From positions 2,779,461 to 2,843,460 of the forward strand of contig RPFO01000080.1 in NCBI GenBank assembly GCA_009746045.1: a DNA stretch of 64,000 nucleotides. The letters run 5' to 3'. This stretch comes from Mesostigma viride. Lineage: Eukaryota; Streptophyta; Mesostigmatophyceae; Mesostigmatales; Mesostigmataceae. A model generated the notes under the pieces. That model searched no databases, was not told where the DNA came from, and worked only from the letters and a program-made list of their open reading frames with translations. Positions 54,647 to 62,849 of this stretch are shown piece by piece. Within the stretch, counting starts at the first letter, position 1. Every line of letters begins with the position of its first letter. The translations under genes and the position numbers were made by a program.

Positions 54647-54927
54647 CGGGGCTATTGGGGCTATTGGGGCTATTGGGGTTATTGGGCTATTGGGGTGATT
54701 GGGGCTATTGGGGCTATTGGGGTTATTGGGGTTATTGGGGCTATTGGGGCTATTGGGGCTATTGGGGTTATTGGGGTTATTGGGGTTATTGGGGCTATTG
54801 GGGCTATCGGGGCTATCGGGGCTATTGGGGTTATTGGGGTTATTGGGGTTATTGGGGCTATTGGGCTATCGGGGCTATTGGGGCTATTGGGGCTATTGGG
54901 GCTATTGGGCTATCGGGGCTATCGGGG
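54647..54927 (+). repeat. G-rich 9-bp array (GGGGCTATT / GGGGTTATT)
   Basis: About 30 tandem copies carry cta/tta and att/atc variation. Four-G runs every nine bases make G-quadruplexes plausible on the plus strand. Apparent Gly/Leu, Trp-Gly-Tyr and Ala-Ile-Gly proteins in its frames are products of the repeat. Confidence 0.95.
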
Positions 54928-54939
54928 GCCGCCGGGCCG

Positions 54940-55030
54940 GGGGCGCAGGGCCGGGGCCGCAGGGCCGGGGGCGCAGGGCCGGGCCGCAGGGCCGGGGGCG
55001 CAGGGCCGGGCCGCGGAGCGGTGGGGGTTG
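54940..55030 (+). repeat. GC-rich repeat (GGGCCGGGGGCGCA), first copy
   Basis: gggccgggggcgcagggccg is repeated with a gccgcggagcggtggg end. The same block returns at 55402-55463. Both lie beside genes of the virus-like block. Confidence 0.8.
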
Positions 55031-55090
55031 GTGGATACTCCAAGCGCCGCGCCGAGAAAATAATCTCCCGTGATCTTATCAGAAACACAA

Positions 55091-55305
55091 TGCCCACCAA
55101 ATCCACCTCCGCAGGCCGCGAGCGAGAGATACGCAACCTCTCCTCGTCATTCAACCGCCTGATCCGGGGCATATACAGGGAGACGGAGGCCGTGAAACGG
55201 TACACCAACAACGTGGCCTACACGAGAGCGCTTACAAAACTATCGGACAAGTACAGGAGAGATGTCGACAGATTGTTTGATTCCAAGGTCGTGAAGAAGC
55301 GTTAG
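55091..55305 (+). CDS. small basic hypothetical protein (71 aa)
   Basis: The ATG at 55091 (MPTKSTSAGREREIRNLSS) is chosen because the frame upstream runs only through the GC-rich repeat and the 9-bp array. The protein is highly charged and predicted mostly helical (RGIYRETEAVKRYTNNVAYT, then LSDKYRRDVDRLFDSK). No family is recognised. It is the first gene of the compact virus-like block. A small structural or DNA-associated role is possible but not shown. Confidence 0.55.
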
Positions 55306-55335
55306 TAGACCCGACCCAATACGCCGCGCGCCGCG

Positions 55336-55463
55336 CCAACCGATCCGATCCGATCCGATCCGATCGATTACGGTCCGCGGTCCTAGCTATGCCCGGGGGG
55401 AAGTCGCCCGGGGGCGCAGGGCCGGGGGCGCAGGGCCGGGCCGCGGAGCGGTGGGGGGGCGCA
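55336..55463 (+). repeat. CCGAT repeat and second copy of the GC-rich repeat
   Basis: (ccgat)5 at about 55339-55366 is followed by a palindromic cccggggggaagtcgcccgg (55390-55410, also at 55900-55922) and then the gccgggggcgcagggc block (55402-55463). The spacer lies between the convergent ends of the 55091 and 55518 genes. Confidence 0.75.
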
Positions 55464-55517
55464 GCGTCTCCTGCCACGTGTCACGCGCTTTCCCGGTCCA
55501 CGAGGCGCGTTTTAGTT

Positions 55518-56069
55518 CTACCTCCTCGTTCTTTTCGAAGGTTGCGAGTTGTCGGTGCGAACCTGCGATCGGATACGCATGATCCTGTTATGACGATCCA
55601 GTTCCGCGTTGTGTCGATTGAACTCGAACCACGCGTCTATCTTCTCCCTGGATTCGGGGTATTGTGCTCGCAATTCGTCCCTTTCCTCCTGTAACCGAGC
55701 TATCTGCCCGGAAAAATCGCGCATGGTGCTCCTCATCTCTTCGTACAATTCGGGTTGACGGTCCTTCATTTGCTGGGTCCTTTCCACCATATCCGTGGCG
55801 TCCATGGAGCGATCCCCGCCTTTGTCCGCCAGCGCCCTCATGTCTTCTGCCATCCGCCCCTGCGCCACGCGTCTCTCCTGCATCCAAATCCCGTCGTGCC
55901 ACCCCGGGGGGAAGTCGCCCGGGGGCTCTGTCGCGTCTCCCATGTCCACGTCCCCCGCCCTGACTCTGTGTTTCGTCTTTCGGTGGATGCCGCACGTCCC
56001 ACCCCTTTTCGCTCTGTTAGAACACCGCGGGCCGCGTTTCGTGAACACTTTGCACTGTGGGGTTCTCAT
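55518..56069 (-). CDS. zinc-motif protein with CCCH-type N-terminus (DUF5763-like)
   Basis: The frame starts at 56069 with MRTPQCKVFTKRGPRC and continues to CGIHRK. This is the pattern C...TKxGxxC...C-x2-H seen at the ends of many giant-virus proteins and in the DUF5763 family, probably one zinc site. The rest is charged, with a long helix likely to form a coiled coil (EEMRSTMRDFSGQIARLQEE, then RDELRAQYPE) and a basic end (PSKRTRR). A TATA-like box lies about 45-55 bases upstream. Length is 183 residues. Molecular function is unknown. The motif supports a viral origin. Confidence 0.7.
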   Translation of the reverse strand: MRTPQCKVFTKRGPRCSNRAKRGGTCGIHRKTKHRVRAGDVDMGDATEPPGDFPPGWHDGIWMQERRVAQGRMAEDMRALADKGGDRSMDATDMVERTQQMKDRQPELYEEMRSTMRDFSGQIARLQEERDELRAQYPESREKIDAWFEFNRHNAELDRHNRIMRIRSQVRTDNSQPSKRTRR

Positions 56070-56112
56070 TGCGTGTGTATAACAACATAAACATTGGATT
56101 AGAATATACGAA

Positions 56113-56124
56113 ATTTATATAAAA
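56113..56124 (-). promoter_or_regulatory. TATA-like box for the 56069 gene
   Basis: The minus strand reads ttttatataaat, about 45-55 bases before the ATG at 56069. It lies in a short AT-rich gap in otherwise GC-rich DNA. Confidence 0.55.
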
Positions 56125-56146
56125 GGTAGACCGTGGCTGCACTGCA

Positions 56147-57202
56147 CTACACCGCGATCTCCATGGGGATGCAAGGGTGAGGGGCGGCACCGCAGGTGCA
56201 CAGGCCGGGGACCTGTTCGGGGTCGTCGAACCACGCCTCGCCCCCCAGAAACAGTTGCACCAGGTCCACGGGCGCTCGTCGGCGACCGAGTCGACCCTGG
56301 CCGCGAAGATCTCCTCCTCCGCCGCCCTCGAGGCCTTCTCCTTATCGGAGGGAAAATCGTCCCTCACTCGCGGCCCGTAGGCGAAACTGGGGCCGGAGGA
56401 GTCGTCCCACACTCGCCACCCCCTCTCCTCCCCGTAGATCGTCTCCATGGCGCCGTGGAGGATGACTTCGCCGACGCCATCGAAGGTCCACTCGCAGGAG
56501 ACGGGGTACGACACCGGGCGCAGGGAGTCGGGGTAGTCGACGCACCCCACGCCCGCGATGTGCTCCGGACGATCGTAGCAGTTGCTCATGATCTTCTTCG
56601 CGACCTCCTGCGTCGTCTCCCCGCAGACGATGGCGACCGCGGGGGAAATCCTCCACCCCGAGGAGTGGATGGAGCCGACGAGCCTGTCGCGCTGGTACTG
56701 GATCCAGTACTCGTGCTTCTCGCACGGGGAGTGGTAATCCCCGGCGACCCTGCGAGCGTGCGCGGAGATCAACGCGAAGTCCTGGTTCCCCTTGTCGACT
56801 CCGTTCTCCTCGAGCGCCTTGTAGAAGGACCACAAATCCATCGAGACGGAATAGTCCTTCACGAGCAAGGCGGGGTGACACCTGCTCGTTGAAAAAAGGG
56901 GCGATGACACGCGAAAAAAAACGATTCGAAACGATTTGGACGTTGAAAATTAATTAGAATAAAAAAAAAACGAATTAGAAACGACTCGAGGACGAATTGA
57001 AACGATTTGGGACGTTGAAAAATTCGAAAACGTCCACTCACTCGATGGCGTCCATGGCCGTGTCGATCGTCGTCTTCGCCAAACGCAATTCGTCGCGTTT
57101 TATCGACAGCGCGAGTCTCAGCGCGGAAAAGGCGAGCGCGCGTTCCATCTCGAGGTCGTTTTCTCGCTTCCTCTTCCTCGTATCGAAATCCGCGCCCTCC
57201 AT
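56147..57202 (-). pseudogene. spliced gene of unknown function with one frameshift
   Basis: Exon 1 is 57042-57202 (MEGADFDTRKRKREND..., 53 codons plus two bases). The intron 56882-57041 has gtgagt and gagcag ends and a TTTCG-rich body. Exon 2 starts at 56881 and continues in frame as CHPALLVKDYSVSMDLWSFY. Up to about 56260 the frame is protein-like (DRLVGSIHSSGWRISPAVAI, VSCEWTFDGVGEVILHGAM). Its own continuation to 56017 looks random and would overlap the next gene. The next frame gives LVQLFLGGEAWFDDPEQV and a stop at 56147-56149. One base seems to be missing near 56255. No family is recognised. It is a decaying viral gene or carries a sequence error. Confidence 0.55.
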
Positions 57203-57370
57203 GGTGTAGGTGGTTGCTATGGTGGACTTGGCTATGGTGGTTTGTGGTGCGCCCCTGAGTCCTTGAGATTTGCCCAAAATTTCTTCACTTTTTGCACAAG
57301 GGGCTCTGAGCACCAAAAAGGCGGGAGCCAATCCGGTTTGGACTTTGGAATCTTCTAGAAGATGCTTTGG

Positions 57371-57415
57371 TACTGGGGGTACCCCCAATTTTGGGGGTGG
57401 GGTACCCCAGGATAA
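57371..57415. promoter_or_regulatory. inverted repeat in the divergent intergenic region
   Basis: Within 57203-57555, tactgggggtacccccaatt is followed by ttgggggtggggtacccc. Both pieces contain self-complementary GGGGTACCCC-type sequence and can form hairpins. The region separates two divergent genes and may hold control elements. Confidence 0.4.
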
Positions 57416-57555
57416 GGTACTGACAGAACTGACCAATGGGAACGCGGTACTGTTGGGACTGAGAAATCTGGAAAAAAGGACCACAGGACCACTCAAGTCC
57501 CCATCTCAGCGCGCGCACCCACCCACACATCGCTCCATTTTCCCACTCGTCCGCC

Positions 57556-58613
57556 ATGGCTACCGAGCAGGTTTCTTTGTCGACTTACGTCCGAAATGTG
57601 GGGAATATCGATCCCAACGAGCCGCGCGCTACCAGGGGTGAGTTTTTCGCGCTGTTCTTTTTCCTTTTCGCCCGGCTTTTTTTCGTTTTCGTTTCGCTTT
57701 TTCGTTTCGTTTTTTCCCTCGTTTCCTTTTCTTTTTCGTTGCGCGCTCTGACAAATCGTTTCGTTCTTGCGTCTCTTTTTTCGTTTCTTCGCGCGCTTGC
57801 ACTCTCTGTCCTCTTTTTTGTCTTGTTTCGTTTCCAGTCAAGAAAAGCAGGACAGAGTCCGAGCGTACGGTTGAAAATATGTTCATCGTCTCCGACGACG
57901 ATCAGGACGCCTCTTACCACCCCGAGGACGAGAAGAAGTCCAAGGGCAAGAAGATCGACGAGGGCGCTTCCTCGAAGTCTCGCAAGAGGAAGGAGCCTGT
58001 CAAGCTGCTTCCTTTCGAGGTCCCCGCTCCCGAGGAGGCCTCCCCTATCTGCGTCGTGCACCAAGACACCCGAGTGTGCTCCATGGTGCCTGTGGCTATC
58101 GTGGAGACGCGCGGCAGCGGTGACAACACCAAGATCATGAAGCACCGGTGCGGCATCAATTCGTTCGTGTGCACCATCGCGGCCAGGGCCATCATCGACA
58201 GGTCTTCCGACCAGAAGTACACCTGCGTCTTTTGCCACCAGGACGACGACGATCACGTCTTTTGCGCGGGGGAGGACCAGCAGATGGCCGCGACTCTGCA
58301 GCTGCTCCCGTACCCGTGCCCCTACGACTGCGGCCACCACTTCCTCCTCAAGAACCTGGAGGCGCACAAGCGGCAGTGCGAGCGCGCCCCGTGCCCCAAC
58401 AGCTGGGTATTCGAGGACCAGTGTGTTGGCTGCGAGCACCCCAACCGCGAGGAGCACGGATGCGAGTACAAGGTCGCCAAGAAGGCGAACGGGTCGGTCG
58501 ACACGGACGCCCTGATGCGGATCCTGAAGAAGATCTCCACCAAGATCGGGTTCGGCCCGGGCCAGGCCCAGCTCATTTTCAGCGTGATCGGCCCCCAGTT
58601 GGCCAGGCAGTGA
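57556..58613 (+). CDS. TRAF-type zinc-finger-like protein, one intron
   Basis: Exon 1 is 57556-57637 (MATEQVSLSTYVRNVG). The intron 57638-57837 has gtgagt and ttccag ends and a TTTCG-rich body. Exon 2 is 57838-58613. The joined frame stays open (RATRVKKSRTESERTVENM) and gives 285 residues. The N-terminus is acidic and lysine-rich. A Cys/His-rich core follows: CVVHQDTRVC, CGINSFVC and CVFCHQD, then a TRAF-type finger CPYDCGHHFLLKNLEAHKRQ with CERAPCPN, and CVGCEHPN. Such proteins often act in ubiquitin or signalling complexes, and a role in host interaction is an inference. AATAAA at 58688 fits a 3' end. Confidence 0.75.
57638..57837 (+). other. spliceosomal-type intron in a virus-like gene
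   Basis: The 200-bp segment starts gtgagt and ends tttccag. It is rich in ttcgtttcg-type sequence and poor in A. Removal joins two in-frame coding parts. The intron at 56882-57041 on the other strand has the same flavour. Confidence 0.7.
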
Positions 58614-58687
58614 AAAGCTAGGCTAGCTTTGTTGGATGATCGAATGAACAGTTGGTTTTGATTGTATGAAACGTGGATTATTGGATT

Positions 58688-58693
58688 AATAAA
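58688..58693 (+). terminator. polyadenylation signal AATAAA
   Basis: aataaa lies 75 bases after the stop of the TRAF-finger-like gene, followed by a T-rich stretch. Confidence 0.45.
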
Positions 58694-58744
58694 ATTCTTT
58701 GTTCGTTCAAACGGACTCGCACATTTTGTATCCCTATTGTATCC

Positions 58745-59758
58745 CTAAATTCCAGCCTGTACCATACACCCTGGCGGCGGTTGGCTCCTGCTGCCAGTGA
58801 CCAATAAAGGAAGTTGTCCGTTTCCGGACAACTTTGTACCATAATCATTTGGGGGGGGGAGACACTGGGACTTGGGGGCGGGGGGCATCAGCTTGTGGTG
58901 GGCGTTGACCTCCTCCCTCTTCCTCTTGTTCTCCAACGCGAAGGACCTCTCCTGGGGGATCCTCGCCTCCTCGTGCATCTTCAAACGATTGAAAACGTTG
59001 AATAACTCTTTCCCGATCTCCGTGATGCTCTGGACGGGGTCGGCGCCTCTGGCGATCTGCTTCTTGTTCAGGATGTTCATGAGGTCGATGCCGGCGTTGA
59101 GCTCCTCGGTGAAGTAGTCCCTGGTCAGGTCGCTCTTCTTCATCTGGTGCAGTCTCCTTATCTCGCCGGTGTGCATCCCCGTGACGGTGTGGTTCTCCGT
59201 CTCGTTGATGACGGCGTAGACGTTCCTATTGGGCAGGGTCACGCCGCTGTCCTTCACGGCCGCCATGTGGCTCTTCGTGCTCTCGCAGCTCTTGATCCGC
59301 TTGTCGGTCTCGAGCCGGGCGAGGTCGCGGGCGTCGGCCCTCGCGTAAATCTCGTCGGCCAGCGACCGGTCCGCGTCCAGGTACCGCTCCAACAGGACGG
59401 CCATCGAGTGGCGGAACGCCGCGGCCTTCTTGCCCGGCAGCAGCTGGATGATCTTGATCATGCCCTGACGGTCCGTTACCGGGGTCTCTCGCTGCCTGGC
59501 CCCGGGGAATTTCCAGAGACCACAAATAGTGGTCACTTCAGAATGCGCGACATTCATCCTTGAGAGGTACTCGGAAGCCCTGGCGCTCACCTTGTCGACC
59601 AATGTGCCATCTTCTTTCATGAAACAAACAACAGATATGACGTCGATGACCGAAATCCTGCCATCCGGGGTCACGCGAATCTTGCCGGCAAAAGGGTCTG
59701 ACTCGCCCTCTGGCACGGCGTGCACGGGCTGCAGGTAGCTCACCAAGGCCTGAGACAT
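58745..59758 (-). CDS. KilA/BRO-like N-terminal module protein (337 aa)
   Basis: The start at 59758 (MSQALVSYLQPVHAVPEG) is preferred over an upstream ATG at 59803, which lies in AT-rich leader sequence. The N-terminal 110 residues hold GKIRVTPDGRISVIDVI, LWKFPGARQRETPVTD and IKIIQLLPGKKAAAFR, followed by ERYLDADRSLADEI. This motif series is the form of BRO-N/KilA-N-like DNA-binding module found in giant viruses and some algal genomes. The C-terminal half is helical and charged (NKKQIARGADPVQSITEIG, RSFALENKRKREEVNAHHK). It is the downstream neighbour and paralogue, over the first 90 residues, of the gene at 59815-60519. A role in DNA binding is inferred. The domain name is from motif recognition only. 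Confidence 0.7.
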   Translation of the reverse strand: MSQALVSYLQPVHAVPEGESDPFAGKIRVTPDGRISVIDVISVVCFMKEDGTLVDKVSARASEYLSRMNVAHSEVTTICGLWKFPGARQRETPVTDRQGMIKIIQLLPGKKAAAFRHSMAVLLERYLDADRSLADEIYARADARDLARLETDKRIKSCESTKSHMAAVKDSGVTLPNRNVYAVINETENHTVTGMHTGEIRRLHQMKKSDLTRDYFTEELNAGIDLMNILNKKQIARGADPVQSITEIGKELFNVFNRLKMHEEARIPQERSFALENKRKREEVNAHHKLMPPAPKSQCLPPPNDYGTKLSGNGQLPLLVTGSRSQPPPGCMVQAGI

Positions 59759-59814
59759 CTTGAAGCTCTGAATTACCATTAATAAAGAATTGTTTCCTTT
59801 CAAAATGAACGAAC

Positions 59815-60519
59815 TTAAACCGCCAGCTCGATGCTCTCATCAAGGGTCAACTCAATATTGTGCATATCACACACTTGCTTGAAAACGAGCAACTTCTCCA
59901 CGGTTACATTTGTAGAATTTAGCCCGCGGAACAAATGGAGCCTTTTCTTGTAGCCAGGAAAGTCGATCCCATATCCAATCAGCTGTCCGACACCGTGAAG
60001 GGCGCCGTTGAATTCCTTTACTTCGATTATCACTTTGCCCTGGTGGCTCACGATGTCGATGACGCCCGCTCGACATTTGACCTCTCGCTCTCCGTTAAGA
60101 CGGGCTGCTAAATCGCTTTGGATGTCCTTTTCCGAACATCTCTTCCGCTTCTTCGACGACGACTCGCGACAGATAGAGATTAGCTCGTCCAGATTACGCG
60201 CGTCCTTGAGTTTATCGGCGCCGGAATGGCTAATATTTGGGAGCATTGCGACAATATCCTTAATTTGTTCAAAACACGCTACTGGCGTGTCTCGTTGCCC
60301 CTGACCTGGGAATTTCCATTGTAGACAGACCTCTCGATGCTCTTCCCCGAGCCTCGAGAAGGCGGTGTTAGCATGAATGCCGGCGTTTTTAGTCAAGGTA
60401 CCATCCTCTTGAAGAAACGATATCGATTTTATTACATCGATGATGGAAATCTTGCCATCATGGGTCACACGGATCTTGCCGGTAAAGCTGGTTTGCTCGC
60501 TTTCCTTCTCACTCGACAT
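59815..60519 (-). CDS. KilA/BRO-like module fused to a PD-(D/E)XK nuclease-like domain (234 aa)
   Basis: Residues 14-95 repeat the module of its neighbour: GKIRVTHDGKISIIDVI, WKFPGQGQRDTPV and IKDIVAMLPN. A basic linker (SSKKRKRCSEKD) follows. Residues 150-185 have AGVIDIVSHQGKVIIEVKEF and then GVGQLIGYG. This is the arrangement of the restriction-endonuclease-like fold: Asp155, Glu166-x-Lys168 and a Gln-x3-Tyr motif (Gln179) as in RecB/Cas4-type nucleases. All catalytic positions appear intact. The C-terminus has RLHLFRGL and a short helical end. A TATA-like box lies about 40-50 bases upstream. The protein may cut DNA at sites chosen by its N-terminal module. That is an inference, and no exact match is known to me. 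Confidence 0.7.
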   Translation of the reverse strand: MSSEKESEQTSFTGKIRVTHDGKISIIDVIKSISFLQEDGTLTKNAGIHANTAFSRLGEEHREVCLQWKFPGQGQRDTPVACFEQIKDIVAMLPNISHSGADKLKDARNLDELISICRESSSKKRKRCSEKDIQSDLAARLNGEREVKCRAGVIDIVSHQGKVIIEVKEFNGALHGVGQLIGYGIDFPGYKKRLHLFRGLNSTNVTVEKLLVFKQVCDMHNIELTLDESIELAV

Positions 60520-60774
60520 GGTTGGTTATGTTGTGTTCAACGGGGTATCCGAATGCGTTTTTATATCCAATTTGAAACAGTTGACGACTTTACAGCACAG
60601 AGTACGGACACTCTATGAATGGTCAAAACTACTACACCAGCTCCTATGATGACGCGGCGAATCAAGTCGTTTGGAATGTTCCCTCGAGAAGGCGGAAATG
60701 AACGAACATGTAGTTGAAGCTTCGAACGAGTTCTTTATAATATCGAAAAAATTCGCTGTCTCCTAATAAACGCC
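60520..60774. promoter_or_regulatory. divergent promoter region with two TATA-like boxes
   Basis: The minus strand reads ggatataaaaa (60558-60568) for the gene starting at 60519. The plus strand reads tttataatat (60734-60743), about 32-40 bases before the ATG at 60775. The region between is free of repeats. Confidence 0.6.
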
Positions 60775-61725
60775 ATGGGGGTCAAGAAGAAAAACGCGAC
60801 CAGAAAAGCCGTCGCGAGGAAACCGACGAGACGCCACCTGGCACGGGCCGGGGAGGCGGTACTGAGGGGATCGGCCCTGAGCAGTGTCATGGACGCCTTG
60901 GGGAGGGGGGAGCGAGGAGAGCACGACCTGTCGACTTTAGGCTTGGTGAACAGGGAGCTGTACGGGGAAACTCTCGATCATCGTCTACGCAACGCCCGAA
61001 AGGCGGCGGACGAGCTATTGGAAGACTTTCACCGTAAAGGTGTGTTCTTCGACATGGCTCAACAAGAGAGAGACAACGCCAGAGACGATTTCAATCAGTT
61101 GCCATGGAACGACGAGAGGCGCGCGGAACCGGAGGACAGGTTCAGATTTTGGTTGGGTCAAATTGGCTCACTGAACGACAACAGAGTCCACCTCCATAAG
61201 AAACGGTTAAGGGAACTCGGCAAGATACAATTGTTGGAGCAACAATTGGGAATCCCGCGGGAGATACCGCGAGTTATCGGTCCTCCGCCCTTAGAAAATC
61301 GATGGTATCGAGATGTCATGTACACTTACCCCGGCGATACCGTATTCTATCAAGACTCGGACCCCCCCGATGCCCGTGATCGCTTGATCGGAGGGATGCA
61401 CTATTCTGATAGCCTGGCGGACGCGGGAAAGGCCGATTTTCGAGAGGCGAAAATCACTCGCGATCGTCTACTAGAGGAGAAACGGGCGCTGGAAAGCGCA
61501 CTGAAAAAACGCAAATTTACGTCATACGCCGCGGGTTCGCAAATGCAACGAAGACTCGCGGAGGTAGAAGACGAGCTCGCGGGACAAACGCACAGGGGGT
61601 TCGATCCCGTACCACCGTACGAGGTTTCGCGCAAACAGTACTTGGACGCAGTCGGTACCTCGAAGACATTCCAAGAACTGGTGAAAAAGAAAGACGCGAC
61701 CCCCCTCGAGCGTGTGCGCGTATAA
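60775..61725 (+). CDS. basic protein with F-box-like segment (316 aa)
   Basis: The start (MGVKKKNATRKAVARKPTRR) follows a TATA-like box by about 35 bases. The basic N-terminus is followed by LSSVMDALGRGE and LSTLGLVNRELYGETLDHRL, which resembles the second half of an F-box. The rest is charged and mainly helical (AREAKITRDRLLEEKRALE-type region near 61440-61500), with a proline-containing middle (IPREIPRVIGPPPLENRWY). Organisation and size parallel the gene at 62850-63866, so both may belong to one expanded family. F-box proteins link targets to SCF ubiquitin ligases, and giant viruses often carry many. The match is partial and confidence in the domain is modest. Confidence 0.6.
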   Translation: MGVKKKNATRKAVARKPTRRHLARAGEAVLRGSALSSVMDALGRGERGEHDLSTLGLVNRELYGETLDHRLRNARKAADELLEDFHRKGVFFDMAQQERDNARDDFNQLPWNDERRAEPEDRFRFWLGQIGSLNDNRVHLHKKRLRELGKIQLLEQQLGIPREIPRVIGPPPLENRWYRDVMYTYPGDTVFYQDSDPPDARDRLIGGMHYSDSLADAGKADFREAKITRDRLLEEKRALESALKKRKFTSYAAGSQMQRRLAEVEDELAGQTHRGFDPVPPYEVSRKQYLDAVGTSKTFQELVKKKDATPLERVRV

Positions 61726-62095
61726 GCTCCTCTTATCTAGAGTGGCGAACACTAATGCTCGCATCTGCGTGCCACCGCTTCCTGAGGGTCCTGCCGTATC
61801 CTGAGAAGAAGTTACACTGGCAGATCGACGGTTACATTACGTGGCGACGGTTATCCTAGTCGGCGCGCGACGTGGACGGGGTATCCGAGCCCCGTTCGTG
61901 TCCACGGACACAGAAACCGCCGGTCGGGGGCCGTAACCGCCAACCGCGTGAAAAAGGGGGGCATTTCACGCGGCACGCCGAGACTATAAAGTCGTTCCCA
62001 CCCCCCTTCTCGCCTCGTTCTCGCCTCACGCTCACTCACACCGAAACTCTGTCTCCGCGCGCAACTTTCGCGCTTGGTTCGCCTCTCGCGACAAA
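61726..62095 (+). promoter_or_regulatory. intergenic region with TATA-like box
   Basis: tataaa at 61985-61990 lies about 106 bases before the ATG at 62096. A ctcgcctcgttctcgcctca stretch follows. Nothing else is recognised in the 370 bases. Confidence 0.4.
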
Positions 62096-62539
62096 ATGGC
62101 ATGCATGGTGGAGTCCTTCCCTTGCAATGAAATGGCCACCCACATCTCTTGCAGGAGTTGTGGGAAGTCCTTCGCATTCGACGGCCCCGAATTCGTTCCG
62201 AATAGGGGGTCCAAACGCACGAGTCGCTGCATCAAGTGCCGCGCGCGCAGGCTCGTCTTGGCCAAGATAAAGAAGGCTGAAAAAAAGCGCCTGTCCGGAT
62301 GCAGGTGCCCTCCTCGTCACGATGGCATGGGCGCGCGCACCAAAGTCAAGCCAGACTCTTTTTGGGATGGGCGCAAGCGCCGTGTGTGCCGTATCCACCA
62401 ATCCGTTTCCCCCAAATGGGAGGAAGATACGGACAACACTGATATGAGTGGGGAGGAGGATGAGTCAGTCCCCTCTTATTCTTACACCTCCTCAGAGCAT
62501 GATGAGATGGAGGAGCAGGATGATGGGGATTCCATGTGA
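62096..62539 (+). CDS. zinc-ribbon-like protein with acidic tail (147 aa)
   Basis: The frame starts MACMVESFPCNEMATHISC. The next ATG (MVESF) is equally possible. Two C-x2-C pairs, CRSCGKSF and CIKCRARR, are 26 residues apart and suggest one zinc-binding ribbon. A lysine/arginine-rich stretch (LAKIKKAEKKRLSGCRCP) follows, then another possible metal site (CRCPPRH and CRIH). The C-terminus is strongly acidic (SGEEDESVP, then EMEEQDDGDSM), as in transcription activators or chromatin-binding proteins. A role in viral or host gene control is possible but is only an inference. No close family is recognised. Confidence 0.65.
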   Translation: MACMVESFPCNEMATHISCRSCGKSFAFDGPEFVPNRGSKRTSRCIKCRARRLVLAKIKKAEKKRLSGCRCPPRHDGMGARTKVKPDSFWDGRKRRVCRIHQSVSPKWEEDTDNTDMSGEEDESVPSYSYTSSEHDEMEEQDDGDSM

Positions 62540-62849
62540 AAAGGAATTCCACCAGTGCTGGGCTATCATTCTGAACACTTGAACAACAGCTTATTTATTC
62601 ATATTCAATGAAACCCTTTTCAAACACACAATGAGTTCTTTCAAACACAATGAGTCATTCAATGCTGAGTTCTCTCACTGTCAGACGACTCAGATCTCTG
62701 ACACTGACATCCCGCTGTTTGCGCCAAATAGTGATCCTCGAGTAAAAGAAGCGATGTTGTGAACGCAATATGTATGTGTCGAGCGATCGAATTTGGCGGC
62801 GACCATAACAGAAAAAAAACGGGTATTAATAGAGATGAGAGTAATAGAG
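62540..62849 (+). other. intergenic region
   Basis: ttcaaacacaatgagt repeats at about 62618 and 62640. No gene was identified. An in-frame upstream ATG at 62793 exists, but the tandem copy at 63901 shows that the gene starts at 62850. Confidence 0.4.

Noticed and set aside
54647-54927. Host telomere
   Set aside because: The 9-bp unit does not match known plant or green-algal telomere repeats (TTTAGGG or TTTTAGGG types), and genes lie on both sides.
54625-55305. 226-residue ORF joining the 9-bp repeat to the small basic protein
   Set aside because: The first 150 residues are encoded by the G-rich and GC-rich repeats. The internal ATG at 55091 is a more credible start.
56017-56146. C-terminal extension of the 56910 minus-strand ORF
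   Set aside because: Its sequence looks random, it overlaps the next gene and its TATA-like box, and another frame has a better protein ending at 56147.
57585-58457. 290-codon minus-strand ORF opposite the TRAF-like gene
   Set aside because: It has no domain features and covers the intron and exon of a gene with a clear zinc-finger pattern on the plus strand.
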